61,959 bases of DNA from Candidatus Hebobacterum abditum (GTDB taxonomy: Bacteria; Armatimonadota; Hebobacteria; Hebobacterales; Hebobacteraceae), in the NCBI GenBank assembly GCA_029821875.1, contig JALGXW010000029.1, forward strand, positions 1-61,959, given 5' to 3'. The notes under the pieces are model-generated. The model was not told where the DNA came from and did not search any database. It worked only from the letters and a program-made list of their open reading frames with translations. Below, in pieces: positions 50,976 through 59,524 of the stretch (position 1 is the first letter of the stretch; each line of letters opens with the position of its first letter). Position numbers and translations under genes: made by a program.

Positions 50976-51563
50976 CCAGGTGCATCTCCAATTGGGGTAG
51001 CCAGTCCCGCAGTTTCAACACCTGTGAGCTCGGCGCCTGCCTGGTGGGCTTTCGCCGAGTCCGTATGCCGCTGGGGAGAGGAAGCGCGTTCGGCCCGTTG
51101 AAGGTAGGGCCTTGAGCGGGAGGAGCCGGGGGCGAGGAAGTGCCAGAGCTTCCTACGGTGGCGGCCACAGATAGTAGGCAGTTCCGGCCCCGGGAATCGT
51201 GGTTACGCGGGCGCCTTGTTACCCACTGGGCACCGGAGCCGGAACTGTTTCTGGGGCCAAGGAGGCGAGGCCCACTGACTCATGCATTAGACGCGCCTCT
51301 GGGCCGATGAGTTCTGCCTCCCGAAGGCATTTGTCTAACCTACATGACAAGGTATCCTGTCCGGGACCGCCTGAACCGAGGCCGGGCTGCGCGGTCCCGA
51401 GGAACCTGTGGAATCGGCGATCTGCGTGCCCTTGCTCCATCGCATTCTCCGGCCCGGACGGGCATGGCAGCCGACATTCCTCGTCGCCAGCCTCTGTCTT
51501 GAGCGCAAGACAGGCGGCCCCGGCGCAGCAGCGAACACCAGATGTGGAAGCAAGGAGGGCTTG
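50976..51563 (+). other. 588-bp gene-free region with hairpins before the Lon-like gene
   Basis: No convincing gene on either strand. Three inverted repeats are present. CAGTTCCGGC (51179-51188) pairs with GCCGGAACTG (51238-51247) at long range. CGGGACCGC (51362-51370) pairs with GCGGTCCCG (51391-51399). CTGTCTTG (51494-51501) pairs with CAAGACAG (51506-51513). A promoter candidate lies between the first two. The long-range pair could be the core of a structured RNA, but I recognise no known riboswitch or regulatory RNA. Confidence 0.45.
51331..51358 (+). promoter_or_regulatory. putative promoter of the Lon-like protease
   Basis: TTGTCT (51331-51336), 16 nt, TATCCT (51353-51358). The -10 box is the same as that of the groESL promoter. 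Transcription would begin near 51365, inside the first leader hairpin, about 200 nt before the start codon. Confidence 0.4.
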
Positions 51564-54044
51564 GTGTCAATCCACGACTTCGAGCTGAAGCCTGACCACT
51601 TGCGAGATTGCTGCGATCCCGGGTCTCTGGGCTTCGAGACCACCGCCGATCTCCCCGAACTCGAGGGAAACGTCGGCCAGGGCCGAGCGATGGCGGCAAT
51701 AGGCTTCGGCCTCGACATGGCGATGAAGGGCTACAACATCTTCGCCGCCGGACCCACGGGGACGGGAAGGAACTTCGCCGTCCTCTCCCAGGCGAGGGCC
51801 GCAGCCGCCAGACAGCCGACGCCCGATGACTGGTGCTACGTCTACAACTTCCCGGACCCCACCAGGCCGATTGCGCTGCGACTGCCGCCGGGCATGGGGC
51901 GCGAGTTCGCCAAGGACGTCGAAGAGCTGATAGCCACGTGCCGCCAGGAGATGCCGCGGGCCTTCGAGAGCGAGACCTACGAGGATCGCAAGGAGAAGGA
52001 GACAGGCGACGTCCAGGCAGAGCGCACCCGCATTCTGCAAGAGCTGGACCAGGAAGCGCGGTCGGAAGGGTTCATGATCCAGGCAACCCCGATGGGGTTG
52101 GTGACGGTGCCGCTGGCCGAAGGGAAGCCGATATCGCGCGAGCAGTTCGAGCAGTTGCCCGAGGAGAAGCGAACCGAGATCAACGAGAAGATGGAGCAGC
52201 TGCGCGGCCGAGTGCAGGAGGCTCTGGGCCAGGCGCGGCAACTCGAGAAAGAGACCCGTCGGCGCCTCGAGGACTTGGATCGCGAGGTGGCAATGGCGGC
52301 CGTCGGCGACCGCTTTCGTGAGGTCAAGGAGAAGTACCAGGACTACCCGCTGGTCACCAGGCACCTGGACAGTATGTCAGAAGACGTCGTGGCCCACAGG
52401 GCGGACTTCCGCAGCTCTGAGGCCTTTGACTCAGACGGCCGTCCCGTCGAACGGGTGCCAAGCCGGTATCGCGTGAATGTTCTCGTGACCCGGGAAGGCG
52501 ACGGCGGCGCGGCCGTGGTGGCAGAGAACAGCCCCACCTACTATAACTTGCTGGGCCGCCTGGAATACAGGCCGGTGGCGGGCGGGGCCGTGACAGACCA
52601 CATGCTCATCAAGCCGGGCGCCGTTCACCGGGCGAACGGTGGTTATCTGGTCTTGCAGGCTATGGAGGTCTTGCTGGCCCCATTCGCATGGGATGCGCTC
52701 AAGAGGACGCTCCGCAGCCAGGAGGCCACTATCGAGAACATCGGCGAGCAATGGACGCCGGTCCCGGCCGCCACGCTTCGCCCGGAACCGATTCCGTTGG
52801 ACGTCAAGGTCATAATGATAGGCTCGCCGCTCATCTACTTCCTCCTCTACCATTATGACGAGGAGTTCGGGAAGTTGTTCAAGGTGAGGGCCGAGTTCGA
52901 CGTCGACATGGACGCCGACGAGGAAGCCTGCCAGAGCTACTCGGTGTTCATGGCGACCTACTGCAGGCGGCATGAACTCAGGCCCCTGAGCAGGGACGCC
53001 GCGGCTCGCGTTATCGACTACGGCAAGCGCCTGGCGGAAGATACGGGGAAGCTGTCGACACGATTCGCTCAGGTAGCCGACCTGCTGGCCGAGGCCAGTT
53101 TCTGGGCCGGGCAGGGCGAAGCATCGGTAATAGAGACAGACCATATCGAGAAGGCGCTGGAGCAGAAGGAGTACCGCGCAGAGCGGCTCGAGGAACGCGT
53201 GTATGAGCTGATCGAACGCGGCGACCTGCTCGTGGACGTCGCCGGCGCCAAGACGGGGCAGGTGAATGGTCTGGCCCTGATGGATCTGGGAGACCATGCC
53301 TTCGGGCGACCGTCGCGCATCACAGCTCAGGTCTCGCCGGGAAGGGCCGGTGTCGTCAACATCGAGCGCGAGGCCAGGTTGAGCGGGCAGATCCATCAGA
53401 AGGCCGTGATGATCCTGAGCGGTTACCTGACGGGCACCTACGGTGTCGAGGCCCCCCTGTCCCTATCGGCCAGCATTGCCTTCGAGCAATCGTATGGGCC
53501 GGTCGAGGGAGACTCCGCCTCCTCCGCTGAACTGTACGCCATCCTGTCGGGCCTGGCGCGCGCGCCCATCTGCCAGGGCATTGCGGTCACAGGGTCGGTC
53601 GATCAGCATGGCAACGTGCAGGTCATCGGGGGCGCCAATCACAAGATCGAAGGCTTCTACGCAGCCTGCAAGTTGAAGGGACTCACAGGTGAGCAAGGTG
53701 TGCTGATCCCGCGCCAGAACGTCAAGAGCCTCATGCTGAAGCCCGAGGTCGTCACAGCCGTCGAGGAAGGCAAGTTCCACGTCTGGGCGGTCTCGAATGT
53801 GGATGAGGGGATAGGAGTCCTGACCGGCGTGCCAGCCGGATCGCCCGACGAACCGGACACGATTCACGGCCGCGTCAAGACGCGGCTGAAGGAATTCTCG
53901 GAGGCTCTTCGCGGCGCGCGTGACGAGCGCCCGCCCACAGTGATAGAGGTCCCGCCAGGCGCCAGCGGCCCCCGCCCGCCAAGACCGCCGACCCCTCCTC
54001 GCGAGCCGCCAACGCCGCCGCCCCCACCCATCCCGCCGCCGTAG
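51564..54044 (+). CDS. Lon-like ATP-dependent protease (AAA_32 type) with polyproline tail
   Basis: 826 residues. The N-terminal ATPase has Walker A GPTGTGRNFAVLS, with Arg in place of Lys as is usual in this group, and a coiled-coil insertion (about 130-260). The C-terminal Lon protease domain (about 570-770) has the Ser-Lys dyad: Ser651 in GDSASSAEL and Lys694 in IGGANHKIEGFY, 43 residues apart as in E. coli Lon (679/722). The last ~35 residues are Pro-rich (RPPRPPTPPREPP, then PPPPPIPPP), which is not part of Lon. The GTG at 51564 follows AAGGAGG. It probably degrades damaged proteins in the cytosol. Confidence 0.88.
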   Translation: MSIHDFELKPDHLRDCCDPGSLGFETTADLPELEGNVGQGRAMAAIGFGLDMAMKGYNIFAAGPTGTGRNFAVLSQARAAAARQPTPDDWCYVYNFPDPTRPIALRLPPGMGREFAKDVEELIATCRQEMPRAFESETYEDRKEKETGDVQAERTRILQELDQEARSEGFMIQATPMGLVTVPLAEGKPISREQFEQLPEEKRTEINEKMEQLRGRVQEALGQARQLEKETRRRLEDLDREVAMAAVGDRFREVKEKYQDYPLVTRHLDSMSEDVVAHRADFRSSEAFDSDGRPVERVPSRYRVNVLVTREGDGGAAVVAENSPTYYNLLGRLEYRPVAGGAVTDHMLIKPGAVHRANGGYLVLQAMEVLLAPFAWDALKRTLRSQEATIENIGEQWTPVPAATLRPEPIPLDVKVIMIGSPLIYFLLYHYDEEFGKLFKVRAEFDVDMDADEEACQSYSVFMATYCRRHELRPLSRDAAARVIDYGKRLAEDTGKLSTRFAQVADLLAEASFWAGQGEASVIETDHIEKALEQKEYRAERLEERVYELIERGDLLVDVAGAKTGQVNGLALMDLGDHAFGRPSRITAQVSPGRAGVVNIEREARLSGQIHQKAVMILSGYLTGTYGVEAPLSLSASIAFEQSYGPVEGDSASSAELYAILSGLARAPICQGIAVTGSVDQHGNVQVIGGANHKIEGFYAACKLKGLTGEQGVLIPRQNVKSLMLKPEVVTAVEEGKFHVWAVSNVDEGIGVLTGVPAGSPDEPDTIHGRVKTRLKEFSEALRGARDERPPTVIEVPPGASGPRPPRPPTPPREPPTPPPPPIPPP

Positions 54045-54054
54045 CAGCGCGGCA

Positions 54055-54085
54055 ACGCGGCCGCACTTACCTGTGGCGGCCGCGT
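54055..54085. terminator. bidirectional hairpin between convergent genes
   Basis: ACGCGGCCGC (54055-54064) pairs with GCGGCCGCGT (54076-54085) around an 11-nt loop, in the 45-bp gap between the Lon-like stop and the stop of the minus-strand secreted gene. No T tract on either side. Confidence 0.5.
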
Positions 54086-54089
54086 CGGA

Positions 54090-54833
54090 TCAGAAAACGA
54101 AGCTGAAGGTCAGCGGGCGCACTCGCCATTCCCCCTCTTCCTCCACCAGCCACAGATTGCCGCGTATGTCTCTGGGGATGACGCGCAGGAATCGGACCTT
54201 GGCGACGAAATCCACCCGCAGCCCGTCGAGTTCGGTGGGCCGCCCAGTGAGATGTGCTCCCTTCATCTTGACCCATTTGGGGGGGTCGCGCGGGACATTC
54301 CACCAGTGGAAGGTGAGCCCGTCCACGGACTCGTAGTCCTGCCGAATCCAGGCCTCGATGAACTCAGTTGCGGCCTGGCGCAGCTTTGGCTCCTGCAGCC
54401 GATCCTCCGCAGTGCGGCTGGTCTCCGGTATGTCAGCCTCGGGCGGCAGCCTCTCGTACCAGTAGATCTGCCGGACGCGCCAGGCCCGGACGGCGTCCTC
54501 CTCCACGAGGCGCAGAACGATGATCCCCTTGGACGGAAGGCTGCTGTCAACCATCGACCCGCGGAAGTCAATGGCGCCGACGCGCTTGTCCGCTCGCGGC
54601 TTCTTCAGTTCGGGGAGGGCGGCAAAGGCCGAGGGCCCGTACAGGTTCTTCAGCTCCTTGGGCAGCATCTGGCTGATCGCCTCGCGGTCGTTGCGCGTGA
54701 AAGCGTTCAGGAAGTCGCGGGCCACGGTCGCGGCCGGGGCCGGCAGAGGCACCGTTGGCTCAGACTTGCCCCGTCCTGGCTGGGCCAGGGCCACTGCAAC
54801 ACCGACGACCACGAGAGCTGTCTTGGCGCTCAT
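54090..54833 (-). CDS. hypothetical secreted protein
   Basis: 247 residues. A signal peptide (1-19, SAKTALVVVGVAVALAQPG) is followed by an alpha/beta domain with ARDFLNAFTRNDREAISQML and, near the C terminus, VDFVAKVRFLRVIPRD and NLWLVEEEGEWRVRPLTF, reminiscent of NTF2/DUF4878-like folds that begin with a helix and end in beta strands. The ATG at 54833 is preferred over that at 54839, which is too close to GGGAGG. No active-site motif is evident. Function unknown. Confidence 0.6.
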   Translation of the reverse strand: MSAKTALVVVGVAVALAQPGRGKSEPTVPLPAPAATVARDFLNAFTRNDREAISQMLPKELKNLYGPSAFAALPELKKPRADKRVGAIDFRGSMVDSSLPSKGIIVLRLVEEDAVRAWRVRQIYWYERLPPEADIPETSRTAEDRLQEPKLRQAATEFIEAWIRQDYESVDGLTFHWWNVPRDPPKWVKMKGAHLTGRPTELDGLRVDFVAKVRFLRVIPRDIRGNLWLVEEEGEWRVRPLTFSFVF

Positions 54834-55078
54834 ACGCATGGCCTCCCAATGATCGTACCCACTTCGGTGAGTCGCCCCAACAGCCCTGCACTTTTCCCAG
54901 GAGGTCGTCGGCAGAAGAAGGAGAATGCGCAACAGGGTCCAAGACTCCCTCGGTTGGGCAACGTGCAGATGCCGATGGTGGGCGTCGACCGAGTGCCTGG
55001 CAGGTCGGAGCAGGGCGCTCCGGTCTGCTTTCGCGTGGGCGATGCCCGATCGCAGTCTGCCGGACAGGTGTGGGACTC

Positions 55079-56374
55079 ATGGCAGTGTCAACACGACCGG
55101 TTCGCGGCACGCGGGCCGGGGGACGGGAAGAGAAGAAGGGCGGACGCCCCTGGTGGCACTACGCGATCTTAGTGTGCGCGTTGCTGGTGCTGGCCGGGAT
55201 GGTGTGGGGCGGGCACGCGATCTGGTTCGCTCTGACCCACGTGAGAGCCAGCTACGCGCGGGTGACGGGATTGGTCGTGACCGTTGCCGCCAAGAGCGAC
55301 ACCCGAGTGCGGCAGGTCCTCGTCACCACCGGAAACGAAGTCGCTGGCGGCCAAGTGGTCGCCGCTCTCGATCAGGCCGGCCTCCAAGCTGAGGTCGAGC
55401 GCGCCGAGGCGACGCTGGAGGCGCGAAAGGTAGAGCTGGCCCGGTCCGAGCGAGAACTGGTGCTGACGATCAGCGAGACGGCGGCCAGCATCGAGGAGGC
55501 GGAAGCGCAACTGGCGGCCGCAAGCGCGCGCCTGCGGCAGTCAGAGGCCGAAATGAAGATGCAGGCCGAGCAGCAGCCGGACGAGGTGCGTCAGGCGTCG
55601 GCCGACTTGGCGGCCTCGAGGTCCAGGATGGCAGACGCAAAGGCCCGGCTGCAGCGGGCCGAGAAGCTCCGCGCTGAAGGAGCAGTATCGGCCCAGAGCC
55701 TCGACGCGGCCCGCACCGAGTATGAAACGGCGCAAGCCGTTGTGGAGTCGGCCGAGGCGGCGCTAGAGGTGGCGAAGGCGCGGGACTACCGCAGCCAGAT
55801 CCGGCAGCAGGCGGTCGCCACGCGCCAGGCGGAGGAGCTACAAGCGCGCGCCGAGCTGAAGTCGGTGGAGACGCGGGGGCGCCGCGTCGCCCTGATCGAA
55901 CAGCAGGTGCTGGCGCGGAGAGCGGCCGTGGCCGAGGCCGAGGCGGAGCTCGCGGCAGCCAGAGTGCGGCTCTCCGACGCGGCGCTGCGGAGCCCGATCA
56001 CTGGCGTCGTCGTCCGCGGGTTTGGACACTCAGTCAAGGACGGCGAGGTGGTGGTGAAGGGGCAGCCCATTGTCACGGTCCTGGCCACAGACGTTCCCTT
56101 CTGGATAGCGGCTTCGGTCTCCGAGCTGTACGCGGCCCGCGTGAAGGAGGGACAGCCGGTTCTCATAAAGATCGAAGCGCTCAACAGGGCGTGGCTGCGC
56201 ACGCGCTGGCTTCACGGGCGCGTCGAGAAGGTGGGCGCGGCGACTGAGTTCCAGGCCGCGGAGGGCAGTCCGTGGATCATACAGCAGATACCGATCAAGA
56301 TCGAATTCGACCCGGAGGGGGAGCCCGTCAAGCACGGCGCAACGTGCCGGGTGTGGATCGACATTCGAGAGTGA
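55079..56374 (+). CDS. HlyD/EmrA-type membrane fusion protein
   Basis: 431 residues: one N-terminal transmembrane helix (about 29-50, YAILVCALLVLAGMVWGGHA), a short barrel segment, a biotinyl-lipoyl-like half (VTTGNEVAGGQVVAALDQAG), a long coiled coil (about 95-300) rich in Ala, Glu and Arg, the second lipoyl half (RSPITGVVVRGFGHSVKDGE), and a beta-barrel C terminus. Such proteins bridge an inner-membrane exporter to an outer-membrane channel. No EmrB or TolC gene is adjacent on this strand. The ATG at 55079 is uncertain; a GTG lies a few codons upstream. Confidence 0.82.
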   Translation: MAVSTRPVRGTRAGGREEKKGGRPWWHYAILVCALLVLAGMVWGGHAIWFALTHVRASYARVTGLVVTVAAKSDTRVRQVLVTTGNEVAGGQVVAALDQAGLQAEVERAEATLEARKVELARSERELVLTISETAASIEEAEAQLAAASARLRQSEAEMKMQAEQQPDEVRQASADLAASRSRMADAKARLQRAEKLRAEGAVSAQSLDAARTEYETAQAVVESAEAALEVAKARDYRSQIRQQAVATRQAEELQARAELKSVETRGRRVALIEQQVLARRAAVAEAEAELAAARVRLSDAALRSPITGVVVRGFGHSVKDGEVVVKGQPIVTVLATDVPFWIAASVSELYAARVKEGQPVLIKIEALNRAWLRTRWLHGRVEKVGAATEFQAAEGSPWIIQQIPIKIEFDPEGEPVKHGATCRVWIDIRE

Positions 56375-56410
56375 CCATCTGGACCGGTGGAAGCTGAGGA
56401 GAGCATTCCG

Positions 56411-56437
56411 GCCCGGCCTGCGATACGCAGGCCGGGC
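56411..56437. terminator. bidirectional terminator hairpin
   Basis: GCCCGGCCTGCG (56411-56422) and CGCAGGCCGGGC (56426-56437) form a perfect 12-bp stem with a 3-nt loop. It lies in the 99-bp gap between convergent HlyD-type and DUF1854 genes. A short T-rich stretch follows on neither strand. Confidence 0.65.
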
Positions 56438-56473
56438 TGCTTCGCGAATCAGTACGTTACCGGCCCCGGCGCG

Positions 56474-57028
56474 TCAGATCTCCTTGTCGAGCAGCCTGCG
56501 GCTTCGGTCGTCCAAGTCGAATAGGTCTTCGATCTCGAAGCGGTTTCCGTCTGCGTCCTGAAGGAGCACCCGACTGCCCCCGATCACCCGCACGTCCTCC
56601 CGATCACGCACGTCGAATACCCGGTAGCCGCGGTCCGTCTCCACCTCCCAACGCGCTGCACCGTGAGCGTCCTCAATCTCGAGTATCTGGACGATCTTGG
56701 GCACGAAGTAGGCTCGGCCGAGCGCTTGCCGCAGGGCCGCCAGACTATCGGCGTCCAACGCCCCAGGATTCTGGATCAACAGCACTTCCCGATCATCGCC
56801 GTCCAGGAAGCTGATGTAGTCCGCGGCCCCGGTCACGGGGAAAGCGCGAGCCGGGCGAACGTCCACATGCTCCTCCTGCCCTTCTGCCTGGACGTGCAGA
56901 CGTCGGAAGGCGTCGTGCCAGATGCGGACCGTGCTCGCGTCGGTCAGGCGCAGCCGCGCCAGTTCGGCTTCCCAGCCGTCCCCGGATCCTCGCTCACTTC
57001 TCTCTTCTGTCACGGGAGGTCCCGACAC
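56474..57028 (-). CDS. DUF1854-like protein
   Basis: 184 residues. Residues 25-175 carry beta-rich sequence such as HVDVRPARAFPVTGAADYIS, LDADSLAALRQALGRAYFVP, KIVQILEIEDAHGAARWEVE and VFDVRDREDVRVIGGSRVLL, as in DUF1854. In some bacteria this family is named for its association with cyanophycin metabolism and an ABC exporter; no cphA or cphB is here. It follows the ABC gene by 27 bp and is probably its partner. The C terminus RSRRLLDKEI is typical. Function unknown. Confidence 0.72.
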   Translation of the reverse strand: MSGPPVTEERSERGSGDGWEAELARLRLTDASTVRIWHDAFRRLHVQAEGQEEHVDVRPARAFPVTGAADYISFLDGDDREVLLIQNPGALDADSLAALRQALGRAYFVPKIVQILEIEDAHGAARWEVETDRGYRVFDVRDREDVRVIGGSRVLLQDADGNRFEIEDLFDLDDRSRRLLDKEI

Positions 57029-57055
57029 TTGTCCACGGGATGCAGACGGCTGACG

Positions 57056-59326
57056 CTACCAGGCACGGACCTTGGAGAGCTCGGCCTGGAGCTTGCAGAG
57101 CCTACTGTAGAGACCGCCGCCGTCAAGTAAGTCGTCATGTGTTCCCATCTCAGCGATTCGGCCATGTTCCAGAACTATGATCTTGTCCGACTTGCGCAGC
57201 GTTGAGAGTCGGTGCGCGATGGCGAAAGTCGTCCGGTTCGACACCAGGCGATCGAGGGCCTCCTGGATCAACATCTCCGTCTCCGTGTCAACGGAGGACG
57301 TGGCCTCATCGAGGATCAGAATGCGCGGGTTCTTCAGGATGGCGCGGGCGATTGACACCCTCTGCCGCTCGCCGCCTGACAGAAGCTGGCCCCTCTCGCC
57401 GACGAGCGTGTCGTAGCCATGAGGCAGGTCCACGATGAAGTCGTGGGCGTTGGCGGCCTTGGCGGCCGCGATGATTGCGTCTGGAGTCGCGCCGGGCGCG
57501 CCGTAGGCGATGTTGTCGGCCACGGTGCCGTGGAAGAGGAACGGCTCCTGCAGCACGACGCCGACCTGCTGCCGCAGGAAGCGCAGCGAGAGGTCGCGAA
57601 TGTCGTGTCCGTCCAGGAGTATCTGCCCATCCTCCACGTCGTAGAAGCGGCTAAGGAGCTGCACGAGAGTGCTCTTGCCGGCACCGCTCGGCCCCACCAG
57701 ACCCACCATCTGCCCCGGGTCCGCCCGGAAGCTGATGTCCGACAGCACGAGCTTGCCGGGCTCGTAGCTGAAGTCAACATCGCGGAACTCGACCCGGCCC
57801 TCCACTGTGTCCAGCTTGATCGATCCAGGGTCCTCGGGCACCTCCGGCGTCGTGTCCAGCACCTCGAAGACACGCTCGGCCGAGGTCAGCGCGTGCTGGA
57901 CGCGGTGGTTCATCTCGCCCAGCATCTGCACCGGGTAGTAGAACTGCCACATGAGTTGGATGAACATCACCAGGACTCCCAGCGTCATGTAGCCCTGCAT
58001 CACTTGAAGGCTGCCATAGCCGAAGACCACCAGCGACCCGGCCGCGGTCATCAGCCCGAAGGTGGGGAAGAAGAACGTCCAGAGACGGGCCGCCCGCAAC
58101 TCCTGGTCGAGCAGCGACTCGCTTCGTTCCCGCATCCGATGCGACTCCCGCTCCTCCTGAGCAAAGGACTTGACGACGCGGATGCCGGGGATGGCGTCGG
58201 CGACAACGGCGCTGAGGCTCGCCCATCGCCGCCACACCTTGTGGTAGACAGTATGGATCAGGCGCCCGAAGACGTAGGTGCTAAGCCCGATGAGCGGTAT
58301 CGGCAGAAGCGTCAGCGCGGCCAGCTTGGCATGGGCATGGAACAGCATGAAGCAGATGATGACAACTGTCAGCGCGTTGATGAGGATCTGCTGGAGCCCG
58401 TCGGCGATGAAGAACTGAAGCCGCATGATGTCGTTTGTCACGCGGGACATGATCTGCCCCGTCTGCTTGCGGCTGAAGAAGCCCAGGGACAGCATCTGGA
58501 GATGGTCGTAGACCTGCACCCGCATGTCGAACACGACCCGAGCACCGAGCCACTCCATCATGTAGCCGCGAACGACGCCGATCAACGCTCGCGTGAGGTG
58601 AATCGCCGCCAAGGCCCCCAGTATCGGCACGAGGCGAGAGAAAGCGCCTGGAGCGATCACGTCGTCGATCAGTATGCGCGTGATGTAGGCCGGGAGGAGT
58701 TGCAGCAGCGAGAACGTCGCCGTCAGAAGGAACCCGATGATGGCGACTGTCTTGTAGGGGGCCAGATAGTTCACGAGGCGCAGCAGCAGCTTTCCTCGTT
58801 CCATGCAGAACGGACACACCTCTGACCACTGGGCCAGGGCGCGTCCGCAGCGCTCGCATCGGAGAGCGCGCGCCGCATGGGGGCGGCCGCCCGGCTTGCG
58901 CTTGTCGCTGTCCCCTTCCTCGTCCACCGCCAGGCGTCGCAATATGTGGTAGGCACGGGAGACCTGCGGTGCGATGGTCCGGCTGAACCGAATGAGCTCC
59001 ACGGCCTCACTCTCGGTGATGGCTTCGAGGGCCCCACTCCCAATGAAGTCTCGCAGTCGCACCCGGCGGACCTGGTCGAGAGGGAGGTTGACTTCGAGCC
59101 GCACCGTGCCGTTGTCCGATCCCAGTGCGGCCAGACGGCGGTCAGTCGCGATGAACCAGCGATCGCCGTACTCGCCATCGGCTGTGATGTCGGTGTAGAG
59201 ACTCATCAACCGACGCTCGCCGGAGTCGAGCGCGCCCGCCAGCTCACGCTCGACCTCTTCGGGGACCTCCTCCTGGACGTCCCCATCGAGGAGCCGTTCT
59301 ATCTCCTGTATCCGAGAGGTCTCCAT
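57056..59326 (-). CDS. ABC exporter (permease-ATPase fusion) with PH-like and zinc-ribbon N-terminal extension
   Basis: 756 residues, from the ATG at 59326. Residues 1-150 precede the membrane domain: a beta-rich PH-like region (MSLYTDITADGEYGDRWFIA, LPLDQVRRVRLRDFIGSG). A four-Cys zinc ribbon follows (about 154-173; CERCGRALAQWSEVCPFC). The type-I exporter TMD has six helices (about 185-480). The ATPase has Walker A GLVGPSGAGKST, signature LLSGGERQRVSIARAI, and Walker B ILILDEATSSVD. Extension and transporter are one frame. It is coupled to the DUF1854 gene. Confidence 0.88.
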   Translation of the reverse strand: METSRIQEIERLLDGDVQEEVPEEVERELAGALDSGERRLMSLYTDITADGEYGDRWFIATDRRLAALGSDNGTVRLEVNLPLDQVRRVRLRDFIGSGALEAITESEAVELIRFSRTIAPQVSRAYHILRRLAVDEEGDSDKRKPGGRPHAARALRCERCGRALAQWSEVCPFCMERGKLLLRLVNYLAPYKTVAIIGFLLTATFSLLQLLPAYITRILIDDVIAPGAFSRLVPILGALAAIHLTRALIGVVRGYMMEWLGARVVFDMRVQVYDHLQMLSLGFFSRKQTGQIMSRVTNDIMRLQFFIADGLQQILINALTVVIICFMLFHAHAKLAALTLLPIPLIGLSTYVFGRLIHTVYHKVWRRWASLSAVVADAIPGIRVVKSFAQEERESHRMRERSESLLDQELRAARLWTFFFPTFGLMTAAGSLVVFGYGSLQVMQGYMTLGVLVMFIQLMWQFYYPVQMLGEMNHRVQHALTSAERVFEVLDTTPEVPEDPGSIKLDTVEGRVEFRDVDFSYEPGKLVLSDISFRADPGQMVGLVGPSGAGKSTLVQLLSRFYDVEDGQILLDGHDIRDLSLRFLRQQVGVVLQEPFLFHGTVADNIAYGAPGATPDAIIAAAKAANAHDFIVDLPHGYDTLVGERGQLLSGGERQRVSIARAILKNPRILILDEATSSVDTETEMLIQEALDRLVSNRTTFAIAHRLSTLRKSDKIIVLEHGRIAEMGTHDDLLDGGGLYSRLCKLQAELSKVRAW

Positions 59327-59524
59327 GGCTCTCACTCGCGCCTGACGCCGGGACTGGCCGCGTCGGCCGTGCCGGCGTCAGGTCCATCACCCGCATTTCC
59401 ACGGAGGGGAGCCACCTTCCCCTTCGAGCCACCGCAGTTTCGGATCACTTTTCGCCGCCACCGCGGCACATCGCCGGGCCCCGATTGGGTAGGGCAGACC
59501 ACGCTCAGCCCGGCAGCCGGGGCC

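Noticed and set aside
51179-51247. Known riboswitch
   Set aside because: The long-range pairing is real, but the conserved sequences of the riboswitch classes I know are not present.
56474-59326. Cyanophycin locus
   Set aside because: DUF1854 and the exporter are sometimes named this way, but no cyanophycin synthetase or cyanophycinase is in the window.
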